A stretch of DNA of 64,000 nt from JBDLSY01 sp043777895 (lineage in GTDB: Bacteria; Pseudomonadota; Gammaproteobacteria; Burkholderiales; Burkholderiaceae_C), in assembly GCA_043777895.1 (NCBI GenBank), contig JAYWHD010000036.1:1-64000 (forward strand), given 5' to 3'. The notes under the pieces were generated by a model. It was not told the origin of the DNA. It saw only the letters and a list, made by a program, of their open reading frames with translations, and searched no databases. This document shows, in pieces, positions 47,313-57,940 of the stretch (the stretch's first letter is position 1; each line of letters opens with the position of its first letter). A program made the translations under genes and the position numbers.

Positions 47313-47693
47313 TTATCTAGCTACAATCGCTTCCACTTCAAATTCAGCATTTTTGGGTAGACTCGCAACGCCAACTGTTGAACGCGCACAAAATGGCTGG
47401 GGCATTACTTCCGCCATAATTGCATTAACAACAGAAAATTGTGCCATATCAGTTACAAACAATGTAAGCTTTACAACATCGCTTAACTGTCCGCCTGTTA
47501 CAGCAACTACTGCACTCATATTAGCAAATGCTTGCCGTACTTGTGCCTCAAAAGGGTGTACTAACTCACCTGTTATAGGGTGTAAACCAATTTGACCCGA
47601 TAAAAAAACAATATCACCAACAGCTTGTGCCGCTTGATTGTAAGGGCCTACAGCAGCAGGGGCGTTGGGTGTAGAAATAATTATTTTTGGCAT
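47313..47693 (-). CDS. ridA: RidA family enamine/imine deaminase
   Basis: This 126-residue YjgF/YER057c/UK114 protein hydrolyses reactive enamine/imine intermediates released by pyridoxal phosphate enzymes. The family blocks are PNAPAAVGPYNQAAQAVGDI, then VFLSGQIGLHP, and the C-terminal CARSTVGVASLPKNAEFEVE, which contains the substrate-binding Arg. Confidence 0.93.
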   Translation of the reverse strand: MPKIIISTPNAPAAVGPYNQAAQAVGDIVFLSGQIGLHPITGELVHPFEAQVRQAFANMSAVVAVTGGQLSDVVKLTLFVTDMAQFSVVNAIMAEVMPQPFCARSTVGVASLPKNAEFEVEAIVAR

Positions 47694-47778
47694 ATTGTTT
47701 ATATATAAAAACTGCTGAATAAAAGGTGATGTGTAAAAATATTGCTTATAATAAATTGTAAATATTTATAAACAATCA

Positions 47779-47812
47779 TGTAACTATAAATAACTATAAA
47801 TAACTATAAATA
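47779..47812. repeat. Three TAACTATAAA repeats upstream of ridA
   Basis: Three exact 10-base units lie in the spacer between the methyltransferase 3' end and the ridA start. Confidence 0.75.
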
Positions 47813-47873
47813 TTAACGTAAATTAATATAAAAATACGGGTATTTACTGATAAAAATTAACTGTATTTGACAA

Positions 47874-49163
47874 TTATGCTAAACTCAAAATCCACAATGA
47901 AGTCATTTCTTGTGAACGTGCAAAATATAAACCGTCTTGGATATTTAATGATTTTGAATGTACAGGATAAGTATTTATTTTATCGCACACAATCAAGCCT
48001 GCATCAGCAATCCATGAAGCTAATTCATCGTGTCCACGTAAGCCTAAATGTTCGGCTAAATTAGACATAATCAGCCATGCTTGTCCTTGAGGCTTTAAAT
48101 GTCGCACTAATCCGTTCAGAAAATTCCGTACCATACGCGAATCTGAATCGTAAATAGCTTGTTCTAAAATGCTATTAGGCCGTGCAGGCAACCAAGGGGG
48201 GTTGCATACGATTAAATCTGCTTGACCATAAACATCTAAACAAGGAAACATATCAGTATTCACAATACTAATACTATCATCGTAGCCAAGCCGTATACAA
48301 TTTTCATAAGCACATTGAATAGCATTAACGTTAGTATCAGTTGCTATTACGCACGGCACACCCCGTTGTGCTAATAATATCGCCAATATGCCTGTTCCTG
48401 TGCCAATATCAAACGCTAGCTTAACCGTAGACGTTAAGGACGCTTTCATTATTAACTCTAAATATTCTTGACGAGTCGGTGCAAAAACGCCGTAATACGG
48501 GCAGACATTAGTGACGGGAGGTTTTGCTTGGTTATTTTTTAACTGATTATTTTTTAGTAAATGGCGATTAGGGCCTTGAGACAATTGCGGTATAAATACG
48601 CCTTTTTTACGCCATTCATACGCACTGACGATACCCAATAGTTCACGCAAAGAAACCAGTATTTTACTGTGATTCAAATTAGATTCACCGTATACTTGAG
48701 TACAGGCTTCACGCCAGTCGGGTGCACGGCGTAAATGAATCGCATAATCAATTTCAAGCACAATTAGTAACTTATTGAGTGTGCGGGCGCGTTGTGATTG
48801 TGCTAAACGGTAGTGATTAAACTTATCTTTAGGGCTTATGTCAGCGAATGTTGTTTGATGCTGTAAAAACTTACGGTGCTTGCGGGTCAGTGTCTTGGAT
48901 TGGCTCTGTACCCGTTCAGTGCGGCGGGTCATAGCGTGTAATAATTGACGTGCATTTTGAAAATCACCTGTCCATATTAAGGCAACGCCTTCGCTGCCCA
49001 GAGAAAAAGCGGTATCAGCTGTTACAGTGTCATCAATACATTGAATTTTTTTAGGCACGGGTGATTCAACGTAACTACGCCAGTTCGCTGTGTGTAACAC
49101 ATCATTTTGTAACCACGAAATGGATGTTAAATTATTTATAGACGTAATAGGAATAACAGACAT
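47874..49163 (-). CDS. Class I SAM-dependent methyltransferase
   Basis: The C-terminal half is a Rossmann methyltransferase with the SAM loop AFDIGTGTGILAILLAQRG at about residues 245-265, the acidic DTNVNA and the catalytic NPPW motif, which indicates methylation of a nitrogen atom. The N-terminal half of about 200 residues is helical and Arg-rich and I do not recognise it. RlmG-like or PrmC-like roles are possible, but the substrate cannot be assigned. It follows topB on the same strand after a 20-base gap. Confidence 0.82.
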   Translation of the reverse strand: MSVIPITSINNLTSISWLQNDVLHTANWRSYVESPVPKKIQCIDDTVTADTAFSLGSEGVALIWTGDFQNARQLLHAMTRRTERVQSQSKTLTRKHRKFLQHQTTFADISPKDKFNHYRLAQSQRARTLNKLLIVLEIDYAIHLRRAPDWREACTQVYGESNLNHSKILVSLRELLGIVSAYEWRKKGVFIPQLSQGPNRHLLKNNQLKNNQAKPPVTNVCPYYGVFAPTRQEYLELIMKASLTSTVKLAFDIGTGTGILAILLAQRGVPCVIATDTNVNAIQCAYENCIRLGYDDSISIVNTDMFPCLDVYGQADLIVCNPPWLPARPNSILEQAIYDSDSRMVRNFLNGLVRHLKPQGQAWLIMSNLAEHLGLRGHDELASWIADAGLIVCDKINTYPVHSKSLNIQDGLYFARSQEMTSLWILSLA

Positions 49164-49183
49164 ATTTAAGCATATTGACTATA

Positions 49184-51985
49184 TTAATTAACAGGTGCTT
49201 TAACAGGCACTTTTTTAGCAGTTGCTTTTGTAGCGGTTACTTTTTTAACCGCTGCTTTTTTTATTATATCTACTGCTTTTAATGTGCTATTTGCGGTAGG
49301 TTTTACAGCAGAATTTTTGGTGATAGTCGTTTTTTTAGCATCATCGTTTTTAATAATATTGACTTTAACCTGCTCTGATTTAACCATTTTTTCTTGAAAC
49401 TCAAAACTTGTTTTACCTGATTTATCCAGTGTTAAAAATGCTTTAAATTTACGCCGGGTACGCACACTCACAAAACCTTCTAACAAATCAGTTTTGCCTG
49501 TAGTTAGTAATTTATTCAGTTGTATTAAATTAATATCTTGCTGCAAAATGACTTTACCTGTTTTGAAATCACACGCTTTAGTATACGTATTATTACAAAC
49601 ATAGCTCATCGCCGTTTCAAAAATTTGCCCTGTTGCACATTTAGGACATTTTCCTAACACGGCTTGCCCCGTAAAATCAGGTAAAACGGTATCTTCGCTG
49701 TCTTGACCAAAGTCAAATTCTAATTTTTTGGTGTTATTGTCTGCATCAACGACTAACTTCATCACTGCACTAAAAGGTCTACCCATTTTGCTACGGAAAC
49801 CGTTTAAAGGCCCAATAACGCCTTTCTCTAAAAAGGCTTCCATTTCAGCGTATTCAAAAGTACGGCCACCTGGATGTTTGGGTAAGCTTAAGGCACAGCT
49901 TTGACACGCATAGCGGCGATAGTTTTCTTGTACTACCCCCCCACAATTTGGACAGGGTGTTTTCATCGTCGCATAATCCCCCGGGACTGTATCATGCTGA
50001 TATTCTTTAGCACGCTTTACAATGGTTTGAGTCATATTAGCAATTTCTTGCATAAATGCTTCACGGGTTATTTGATTACGTTCCATCAATGATAGTTGAT
50101 GCTCCCAGTTACCCGTCATTTCAGGTTGCGTTAATTCTGTTACACCCAAACCACGTAGTAATGTCATTAACTGAAATGATTTTGCTGTTGGTAATAACTC
50201 ACGCCCCTCACGTACTAAGTATTTTTCGGCTAACAAGCCTTCAATAGTGGCTGCACGAGTCGCTGGTGTCCCTAAACCGCGTCCAACCATAGCCGCTTTC
50301 ATATCTTCGTCATCAATAAGTTTGCCTGCCCCTTCCATAGCACTGAGCATTGTTGCTTCACTATAACGTGCGGGCGGCTTAGTCGTTAATTCAACTAATT
50401 TAACCGATTCTGTGTGTGCCGCTTCACCTAATACCAAGCGAACCAAGGTATCATCAGATGCTTGTTCTTCTTTACCATATACCGCTAACCAGCCTGGATT
50501 AACTAATACTTTACCTTCAGTTTTAAATAGATGCCCTGCAACGCTAGTGATACGAGTAGTAATACGCGATTCTGCGGGTGGATAAAACACCGCTATAAAC
50601 CGTTTAACCACCATATCATATATTTTTGCTTCGGCTTCAGACAATGTTTTCGGAATAGTCCCTGTAGGAATAATCGCAAAATGGTCACTAATTTTGGCAT
50701 TATTAAAAATCTTTTTATCTAGTTTTACCCAGCCTTGATTTAAGGCCGTAGACGTATGTGGATAGTAGCGGTCTAAACTACCCAGTTCATTCAAAATAGT
50801 TTTTGAAGCATCAATATAATCTTCAGGTAAATATCGGCTATCGGTTCGTGGATAGGTTAATACTTTATGTTTTTCATACAAAGCTTGGGCGATTGACAAT
50901 GTATTTTGTGCGCTGAATCCAAAACGGCTGTTTCCTTCACGTTGTAAAGTAGTTAAATCGTACAAAGCGGGGGCTGCTTGACTAGTCGGTTTGCTGTCTT
51001 CAGTAACACTGGCAACTTGACCGATACATTGATTGACAATTGTCTGGGCATACTTTTTATCCCATAAGCGAGTACTTTTTTTCTCGTTGTCGCCTTCATC
51101 TAAGGCAATATTGGCATCATTTACTTTTTTAAACGCTGAATCAAAATAGCGTGCCACATATTGTCCTGCCGCAACAGAAAATGTGCCATGAATTTCACAA
51201 TAATCGCGCGGTATAAATTTACGTATTTTTTCTTCACGCTCTACTACAATCGCTAAAGTAGGGGTTTGAACCCGCCCTACTGTTGTTAAAAAAAACCCGC
51301 CATCTTTACTATTAAAAGCAGTCATGGCACGCGTACCGTTAATACCGACTAACCAATCAGCTTCGGCACGGCTACGGGCGGCATGCGACAAAGATTGCAT
51401 TGTTTGGTCATCACGCAGTTTAGTAAACCCTTCTTGAATGGCTTTAGGGGTCATACTTTGTAGCCACAAGCGTTTAATCGGCTTAGTACTATTTGAATAT
51501 TGTAGAATATAGCGAAAAATCAACTCACCTTCACGTCCCGCATCACATGCATTAATAATATCGCTAATGTCTTTGCGTTTAATTAAGCGTAACACTGACT
51601 TTAAGCGTGCCTCTGTTTTAGGAATAGGTTCTAAATCAAAATAAGGCGGCAACACAGGCAAATGGTTAAAAGTCCACTTTCCACGTTTTACATCGTATGC
51701 TTCAGGTGCTTTAATCGTCAGCATATGACCGACTGCACTGGTAATGACATAGCGGTCATTTTCTTGATAGTCATCGTATTTAGTACACCCACCAAGCACT
51801 TTTGCTAAGTCATTCATCACAGAAGGTTTTTCAGCAATAATCAAAGTTTTTTGTGTACCATCAAGCATTGTATTGATAGTCTTAACCTTTGTTTTTTTAG
51901 CTTCAGGGCGTGATTCTGCCATGTCTGTTGTATTTTTTGTATCTGTTGTGTTTGTTTTATTTGTTTTATTTATTGCATTAGTCAT
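49184..51985 (-). CDS. topB: DNA topoisomerase III
   Basis: TopB is a type IA topoisomerase that decatenates DNA. The toprim domain starts at about residue 47 with TLIIAEKPSVMNDLAKVLGG; DACDAGREGELIFRYIL carries acidic metal ligands; the catalytic Tyr is in LTYPRTDSRYLPEDY at residue 378. C-terminal zinc-finger-like domains (TPCPNCGGVV, GKCPKCATGQ) and a Lys/Ala-rich tail follow. At 933 residues it is longer than E. coli TopB; an N-terminal Asn/Thr/Lys-rich extension of about 45 residues is lineage-specific low complexity. Confidence 0.95.
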   Translation of the reverse strand: MTNAINKTNKTNTTDTKNTTDMAESRPEAKKTKVKTINTMLDGTQKTLIIAEKPSVMNDLAKVLGGCTKYDDYQENDRYVITSAVGHMLTIKAPEAYDVKRGKWTFNHLPVLPPYFDLEPIPKTEARLKSVLRLIKRKDISDIINACDAGREGELIFRYILQYSNSTKPIKRLWLQSMTPKAIQEGFTKLRDDQTMQSLSHAARSRAEADWLVGINGTRAMTAFNSKDGGFFLTTVGRVQTPTLAIVVEREEKIRKFIPRDYCEIHGTFSVAAGQYVARYFDSAFKKVNDANIALDEGDNEKKSTRLWDKKYAQTIVNQCIGQVASVTEDSKPTSQAAPALYDLTTLQREGNSRFGFSAQNTLSIAQALYEKHKVLTYPRTDSRYLPEDYIDASKTILNELGSLDRYYPHTSTALNQGWVKLDKKIFNNAKISDHFAIIPTGTIPKTLSEAEAKIYDMVVKRFIAVFYPPAESRITTRITSVAGHLFKTEGKVLVNPGWLAVYGKEEQASDDTLVRLVLGEAAHTESVKLVELTTKPPARYSEATMLSAMEGAGKLIDDEDMKAAMVGRGLGTPATRAATIEGLLAEKYLVREGRELLPTAKSFQLMTLLRGLGVTELTQPEMTGNWEHQLSLMERNQITREAFMQEIANMTQTIVKRAKEYQHDTVPGDYATMKTPCPNCGGVVQENYRRYACQSCALSLPKHPGGRTFEYAEMEAFLEKGVIGPLNGFRSKMGRPFSAVMKLVVDADNNTKKLEFDFGQDSEDTVLPDFTGQAVLGKCPKCATGQIFETAMSYVCNNTYTKACDFKTGKVILQQDINLIQLNKLLTTGKTDLLEGFVSVRTRRKFKAFLTLDKSGKTSFEFQEKMVKSEQVKVNIIKNDDAKKTTITKNSAVKPTANSTLKAVDIIKKAAVKKVTATKATAKKVPVKAPVN

Positions 51986-51999
51986 AATAATTTAATAAT

Positions 52000-52110
52000 T
52001 TAGTAATTTAATAACTTGGTAACTTGGTAACTTGATAGCTTAATTTTTTTAATTTAATGGCTTACAGTTTATATAGTTATATAGTTATATAGTTATATAG
52101 TTTATACAGT
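52000..52110. repeat. AATTTAGT / TAACTTGG / TATATAGT repeats upstream of topB
   Basis: Successive short arrays (TTAATAATTTAG, TAACTTGG and nine-base TTATATAGT units) fill the spacer between the DciA-like gene and topB. No clear promoter is visible. Confidence 0.75.
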
Positions 52111-52121
52111 TTAATAATTTT

Positions 52122-52565
52122 TTAATTATCAATATCAGCATTAGTACGAGTTTTAGTATACTTTTTAATAAAATTCAATACTTGTATTCGTTGTTCATCA
52201 GTGGGAATGTCACGTTTTCCATAACGCGTTTCATTAGGATTAACCCATAATTGTTCATATAAATGTTGTTGTAGTGCATCATTGTTTTTTTGAATACTAA
52301 AAATTAAATCACTAATTAACCAACTTTTTTCAATTAAAGCATCAAGCAATTCAGGCTTAATCTGCCGTAAACGCGTTGCCATTGCTGCGGTAGTTCGTAG
52401 GTTTAATACGCCGTGGTCTAATATAATCGTACAAGGCTCTAGCTGTAAAAATCCCATTTGCTTACAGAGTTGATATACATCAGCTTGTAGCATTTGAAAC
52501 TCTTTAGCTGTTTGTAGCCACGTTTTTTGGGTAAAATTCAAAATCGTTTTAGGAGTACGCATCAT
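52122..52565 (-). CDS. DUF721 / DciA-like protein
   Basis: This 147-residue protein resembles DUF721 (DciA-like) proteins: a central strand-rich segment TIILDHGVLNLRTTAAMATRL, then RQIKPELLDAL. DciA loads the DnaB helicase in bacteria lacking DnaC. The main support is the position divergent from an M23 peptidase gene, as in Burkholderiales; sequence similarity is modest, so I leave the symbol blank. Confidence 0.6.
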   Translation of the reverse strand: MMRTPKTILNFTQKTWLQTAKEFQMLQADVYQLCKQMGFLQLEPCTIILDHGVLNLRTTAAMATRLRQIKPELLDALIEKSWLISDLIFSIQKNNDALQQHLYEQLWVNPNETRYGKRDIPTDEQRIQVLNFIKKYTKTRTNADIDN

Positions 52566-52637
52566 ACTTATATTGTAAACCCATCAGCTGTGGGCGGTGT
52601 AGATACATTATTTTTGCCAAGTTATCTAGGAGTCTAT

Positions 52638-53567
52638 ATGCAAATTATGTTAATTAGTTCACGTTGGTCAGAACCAAAAAGTTATGATTTGTCTAAACGG
52701 CTAGTGTTAATTATAAGCCTATCCACATTTATTTTGTCAGCATTAATTGCTTTAGCTTTATATGGCCTGACCCTTAAATACTCTGCTAATATCCCAGTAC
52801 CTTTTTTAAGGGAAGCCTTTATGAATGTTGCCGTTACTGAACAAAAAAGGCAAGACCAATTTGTACGCGAAAACATCAACTTAATGGCGATTCAATTGGG
52901 TGAAGTTAAAGCACAACTGCTCAAATTAGAAGCTTTAGGCAACAGAGTCAGTGGATTAGCAGGCTTAAAAAAAGAATTTGATTTTAAAGCGTTGTCAGGG
53001 CAAGGTGGTTTAGAAATTAATCCTCAAACCATTAGTCTACCGCAATTATTAACGGCTTTAGAAATGACTAATAAACAGTTAAATCAACACAATGATATTT
53101 TTAATATTTTAGAAAATGACTTATTAGACAATACTTTAAAAGCCAGGCAAATTTTAACCACTTTACCTGTCAAAGATGTGGGTGTTGGCAGTGGTTATGG
53201 CATACGTACCGACCCGTTTACAGGTAATACCGCTTTTCATCAAGGGCTTGATTTTGCAGCCCCTACAGGGACACCGATTTTAGCCGCAGCAGGCGGTGTT
53301 GTGATTACCGTTGAGCCACATAACGGTTATGGCAATATGCTTGAAGTAGACCACGGTAATAATTTAGTGACTCGTTACGCACATACCTCTCGCTTTTTAG
53401 TAAAAATAGGTGATATTGTCAAACGTGGGCAAACGATTGCTGAAGTGGGTTCTACAGGGCGTTCAACAGGGCCTCATTTACATTTTGAAGTATTAGTTAA
53501 TGGCGAGGCACAAAATCCTATGCGGTTTTTAGCAGCAGGCAATGATTTAAGCAGTATCAAGCGTTAA
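52638..53567 (+). CDS. M23 family peptidoglycan metallopeptidase
   Basis: This protein has one N-terminal membrane helix (around residues 22-45), a coiled-coil region and a C-terminal LytM/M23 domain with complete zinc ligands: HQGLDFAAPTG (HxxxD) and HLHFEV (HxH). It is expected to cut peptidoglycan cross-links, or to activate amidases if inactive, in the periplasm. I chose the ATG at 52638, preceded by AGGAG, giving 309 residues; a longer frame would run back into the divergent DciA-like gene. secA, the usual next gene, is not downstream here. Confidence 0.92.
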   Translation: MQIMLISSRWSEPKSYDLSKRLVLIISLSTFILSALIALALYGLTLKYSANIPVPFLREAFMNVAVTEQKRQDQFVRENINLMAIQLGEVKAQLLKLEALGNRVSGLAGLKKEFDFKALSGQGGLEINPQTISLPQLLTALEMTNKQLNQHNDIFNILENDLLDNTLKARQILTTLPVKDVGVGSGYGIRTDPFTGNTAFHQGLDFAAPTGTPILAAAGGVVITVEPHNGYGNMLEVDHGNNLVTRYAHTSRFLVKIGDIVKRGQTIAEVGSTGRSTGPHLHFEVLVNGEAQNPMRFLAAGNDLSSIKR

Positions 53568-53805
53568 GTTAATCGCTGTGTTAATTCTGTGTTAATTATT
53601 ACTGTATTAATTTAACAACGGCAATACTTAAACTTAATTTAATAATAAGTTACAACCAGCATCATAATAAGTCGTATGACTAATATCATAGCGCTGATTA
53701 AATGGTTATATTAATGTTAATGCTTATGAACACTGTAATCTCTTTAAGCTCAATATATAACCGTTGTATCTCAATATATTACGGCACTCACGCTAAAATC
53801 AAATC

Positions 53806-56800
53806 ATGAATACACTGCTTACTCCTGCTGCTGCTAATGTATTAGCAACCACTGCTCAAGACGATACTCAAGACCACTCAAATACTCGCTTACGCGAAAT
53901 TCCTTATAACTATACGAGCTTTTCTGACAAAGAAATAGTTCAGCGTTTATTAGGTGATGATATCTGGAATGTATTAAACGAACTACGTAGTGAACGACGC
54001 ACAGGGCGTAGTGCAAAAATGCTTTATGAAGTATTGGGCGATATATGGGTCGTTGAACGCAACCCCTATTTACAAGACGATTTACTAGACAATCCAAAAC
54101 GCCGTGCTGCATTAATTGAAGCCTTGCTACACCGCCTAAGTGATATTGACCGCCGCCGCACTGAAGATGGACAACACGCTTTTATAGCTAACTCTCTTGG
54201 ACAAGCACGTAATCAAAAAGTAGAGATACTATTACAATCAGCCCGAGAATCTGTTTTACGCTTTAACCAACGATTTGACGAAGTGGCTGAATTACGTAAA
54301 CGTAGCACTAAGGTTTTTGGTAAATTTACGGCTAAAGACAATGTTAAATTTGATGGTTTAAGCCGCGTTAGCCACGTAACAGATGCGACAGATTGGCGTG
54401 TAGAATACCCATTTGTAGTGCTATGTCCTGATACTGAAGATGAAGTCCCCGCCATGGTGAAAGCCTGTATTGCTTTAGGATTAACCATTGTTCCGCGCGG
54501 TGGTGGTACAGGTTATACGGGGGGTGCTGTCCCATTGTATTGGAATACGGCCGTAATTAATACTGAAAAACTAGAACAACTTGATGCTGTGCGTATGCAA
54601 GTGTTACCAGGGACTGACCGTGAATATGCCACAGTGTTTAGTGGTGCAGGTGTAGTCACCAAACGTGTATCAGACATTGCGGACGCTAATGGCCGTGTAT
54701 TTGCCGTAGACCCCACCAGTAGCGAAGCCAGTTGTATTGGCGGCAATGTTGCTATGAATGCAGGCGGTAAAAAAGCCGTATTATGGGGTACTGCATTAGA
54801 CAACCTAGCCAGCTGGCGTATGGTTGATCCACAAGGTGACTGGTTAGAAATCACCCGTATGGATCATAATTTTGGCAAAATTCACGATGCTGCTGTAGCC
54901 ACTTTTCGCCTAGAGTGGAAAGATGGCACTGCATCGCCAACCAAAGCTAAATTACTGCGTACTGAAACGTTAATCATTCCCGGTAGTCATTTTCGTAAAG
55001 TCGGTTTAGGTAAAGATGTCACCGATAAATTTTTAGCGGGCTTACCTGGTGTACAAAAAGAAGGAACTGATGGCTTAATTACCAGTGCAACTTGGATTTT
55101 GCACCGTATGCCTAAACATGTTAGAACGGTTTGTTTAGAATTTTTTGGTCAAGCTAAACAAGCTGTTCCTAGTATTGTTGAAATTAAAGATTATTTAGAT
55201 TCGTTAAGCCGCTTACCTCGCCCAGAAGGCACGCCCATTGATTATGCACCCGTATTATTAGCGGGACTAGAACATTTAGATGAACGGTATTTACGTGCCG
55301 TAGGTTACGCGACTAAATCTAAAAAAGGCCATAACAACGGTAGTGGTGGTAGTGCAGCTAGCGTACCAAAAATGGTGTTGATTGGTGATATTGTGGGCGA
55401 CGATGAATCTGAAGTGGCTCGTGCTACCAGTGAAGTCGTCCGTATTGCTAATTTACGTAATGGAGAGGGATTTACCGCCGTCAGTGCTGATGCCCGTAAA
55501 ACTTTTTGGCTAGACCGGAACCGTACTGCGGCTATTTCTAAACATACGAATGCGTTTAAATTAAATGAAGATGTCGTTATTCCCTTGCATAGAATGGGTG
55601 AATATACCGAGGCTATTGAACGAATTAATATTGAGTTATCTATTAAAAATAAATTGCTAATGATTGATGCCTTAATAGCATTTTTTGAAGCAAACGTATT
55701 AAGTCAATACATTGCAGCTTCGGGTGACCCTGAAGTAGATAGCTTGCCTAAAAACGAAATTTTAGGTGAACGCGGACAAGAGTCTTTAACACTATTAGTA
55801 CAAACACGCGCACGTTGGTATTATTTACTGACACACATGGCAGATACTGTGCTTGATACTTTACCTATATTACACACATTAGGACTAGATACCGAAACGG
55901 TGCAACAAGCACAGCTGCGGCTTAATCAAAAGCCTGATACAACGGTTTTTCAATTATTACAAGACCGCACTTTTCGTATTAGCTATAAACAGACCTTACG
56001 TACACCGTTTAACCGTATTTTTACGGGGGCTGCTTTCGCCCCTATTTTGGCAGAAATTAAAACCATACATGGCCGTATATTAAAAAGCCGCGTATTTGTA
56101 GCATTACACATGCATGCAGGTGATGGCAATGTACACACTAATTTACCTGTTAATAGTGCTGATTACGGTATGCTGACTCAAGCCAATGAAACCGTGGTAC
56201 GCATCATGCAGATTGCACGTGATTTAGACGGCGTCATTAGCGGTGAACACGGCATCGGCATTACCAAGTTAGAGTTTTTGACTGAAGCAGAATTAGCCCC
56301 TTTTGCTGCGTATAAAGCTAAAATAGACCCTGAAGGTCGCTTTAACAAAGGTAAATTATTAGCCCACGCTGATTTGCGTGGGGCTTATACGCCTAGCTTT
56401 AGTTTGATGGGCCATGAATCATTAATTATGCAACAAAGCGGTAATGCGTCAAGCAATATTGCTGCAATTGCTAACAGTGTAAAAGATTGTTTACGCTGCG
56501 GTAAATGTAAGCCTGTATGTGCTACACACGTGCCGCGTGCTAACTTATTATACAGCCCACGCAATAAAATTTTGGCTACTAGTTTATTAATCGAAGCCTT
56601 TTTATATGAAAGTCAAACCCGCCGTGGTATCAGCATTAAACATTGGGAAGAGTTTGAAGACGTTGCAGAGCATTGCACTGTTTGCCATAAATGCTTGAGT
56701 CCTTGCCCTGTGAAAATTGATTTTGGCGATGTATCCATGAATATGCGTAATTTGTTGCGTGAAATGGGGCAGAAATCATTTAATCCTGTGAATAAAGCCG

Positions 56801-57903
56801 CTATGTTTTTTTTAAATGCAACAGATCCGACTACGATTAATGTAATGCGTACTGCAATGGTAGATGTGGGTTTTAAAGCCCAGCGTTTAGGTAATCAAAT
56901 GTTGCGTAGTTTTGCTCATTTTCAAGTTAAAAAACCACCTGCAACGGTTGGTAAAGCACCGATAAAAGAACAGGTTATTCACTTTATTAATAAAAAACTA
57001 CCCAGCGGTTTACCTAAGCAGGCTGTACGAAAATTATTAGATATTGAAGACAGTAAGTATGTTCCTATTATTCGGAATCCAAATTTATCCAGTGAAAGTG
57101 AAGCCGTATTTTACTTTCCGGGTTGTGGAAGTGAACGCTTGTTTAGCCAAGTGGGTTTAGCGACTCAAGCGATGTTATGGCATGCAGGTGTACAAACCGT
57201 ATTGCCGCCCGGATACTTGTGCTGTGGTTATCCACAAAGAGGCAGTGGGCAGTTTGATAAAGCTGATAAAATCGTAACCGATAACCGCGTATTGTTTCAC
57301 CGTGTAGCCAACACTTTAAATTATTTGGAGATTAAAACCGTTGTAGTCAGTTGCGGTACGTGCTATGACCAATTACAAGCCTATCAATTTGACAGTATTT
57401 TTCCTGGTTGTCGGATTATTGATATTCATGAATACTTACTTGAAAAAGGTATTACATTACAGACTAATAACGGTTACTTGTTTCACGACCCTTGCCATAG
57501 TCCTATGAAGCTACAAGACCCAATGAAAACTGTCAAAGCCTTGGTGGGTGATGCAGTCGTCAAAGCCGAGCGTTGTTGCGGTGAAAGTGGTACTTTTGGT
57601 GTTTCTCGTCCTGATATTGCAACTCAAGTTCGCTTTAGAAAAGAAGAAGAATTACAAAAAAATGAAGCGCAATTGGCTAAATTAACGGGTAAAACAGTTA
57701 GTGAAAAAGTCAGCACTAAAATTTTAACCAGTTGTCCCAGTTGTTTACAAGGTTTAAACCGCTACGGCAATGACTTAAATAATGGTTTACTAGAGGCTGA
57801 TTATATTGTGGTAGAAATGGCTAATCAACTATTAGGTACAGAATGGATGAAACACTATGTTGATAATGCTAATAACGGTGGCATTGAACGCGTGTTAGTT
57901 TAA
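53806..57903 (+). CDS. DUF3683 FAD/FMN oxidoreductase with 4Fe-4S and CCG domains
   Basis: This 1365-residue multidomain protein resembles D-lactate/glycolate dehydrogenase systems fused into one chain. In order: an N-terminal DUF3683-like helical region (about 1-170), an FAD-binding PCMH domain with PRGGGTGYTGGAVP, an FAD-oxidase C domain with HMHAGDGNVHTN and SGEHGIGITKLE, a ferredoxin domain with CLRCGKCKPVC and CTVCHKCLSPCP, and a C-terminal pair of cysteine-rich CCG-type segments (PGCGSERL, CCGYPQRG, CGTCYDQL, DPCHSP, RCCGESG). It probably oxidises a 2-hydroxy acid and passes electrons to quinones; the exact substrate is unknown. Large fusions like this are typical of Burkholderiales. 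Confidence 0.9.
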   Translation: MNTLLTPAAANVLATTAQDDTQDHSNTRLREIPYNYTSFSDKEIVQRLLGDDIWNVLNELRSERRTGRSAKMLYEVLGDIWVVERNPYLQDDLLDNPKRRAALIEALLHRLSDIDRRRTEDGQHAFIANSLGQARNQKVEILLQSARESVLRFNQRFDEVAELRKRSTKVFGKFTAKDNVKFDGLSRVSHVTDATDWRVEYPFVVLCPDTEDEVPAMVKACIALGLTIVPRGGGTGYTGGAVPLYWNTAVINTEKLEQLDAVRMQVLPGTDREYATVFSGAGVVTKRVSDIADANGRVFAVDPTSSEASCIGGNVAMNAGGKKAVLWGTALDNLASWRMVDPQGDWLEITRMDHNFGKIHDAAVATFRLEWKDGTASPTKAKLLRTETLIIPGSHFRKVGLGKDVTDKFLAGLPGVQKEGTDGLITSATWILHRMPKHVRTVCLEFFGQAKQAVPSIVEIKDYLDSLSRLPRPEGTPIDYAPVLLAGLEHLDERYLRAVGYATKSKKGHNNGSGGSAASVPKMVLIGDIVGDDESEVARATSEVVRIANLRNGEGFTAVSADARKTFWLDRNRTAAISKHTNAFKLNEDVVIPLHRMGEYTEAIERINIELSIKNKLLMIDALIAFFEANVLSQYIAASGDPEVDSLPKNEILGERGQESLTLLVQTRARWYYLLTHMADTVLDTLPILHTLGLDTETVQQAQLRLNQKPDTTVFQLLQDRTFRISYKQTLRTPFNRIFTGAAFAPILAEIKTIHGRILKSRVFVALHMHAGDGNVHTNLPVNSADYGMLTQANETVVRIMQIARDLDGVISGEHGIGITKLEFLTEAELAPFAAYKAKIDPEGRFNKGKLLAHADLRGAYTPSFSLMGHESLIMQQSGNASSNIAAIANSVKDCLRCGKCKPVCATHVPRANLLYSPRNKILATSLLIEAFLYESQTRRGISIKHWEEFEDVAEHCTVCHKCLSPCPVKIDFGDVSMNMRNLLREMGQKSFNPVNKAAMFFLNATDPTTINVMRTAMVDVGFKAQRLGNQMLRSFAHFQVKKPPATVGKAPIKEQVIHFINKKLPSGLPKQAVRKLLDIEDSKYVPIIRNPNLSSESEAVFYFPGCGSERLFSQVGLATQAMLWHAGVQTVLPPGYLCCGYPQRGSGQFDKADKIVTDNRVLFHRVANTLNYLEIKTVVVSCGTCYDQLQAYQFDSIFPGCRIIDIHEYLLEKGITLQTNNGYLFHDPCHSPMKLQDPMKTVKALVGDAVVKAERCCGESGTFGVSRPDIATQVRFRKEEELQKNEAQLAKLTGKTVSEKVSTKILTSCPSCLQGLNRYGNDLNNGLLEADYIVVEMANQLLGTEWMKHYVDNANNGGIERVLV

Positions 57904-57940
57904 ATTAATTTAAATTGATGACCTTAGGAGAGCTGCAACT

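Noticed and set aside
52527..52637. Longer N-terminus for the M23 peptidase
   Set aside because: The extra 37 codons overlap the divergent DciA-like gene and its promoter region; an AGGAG site supports the ATG at 52638.
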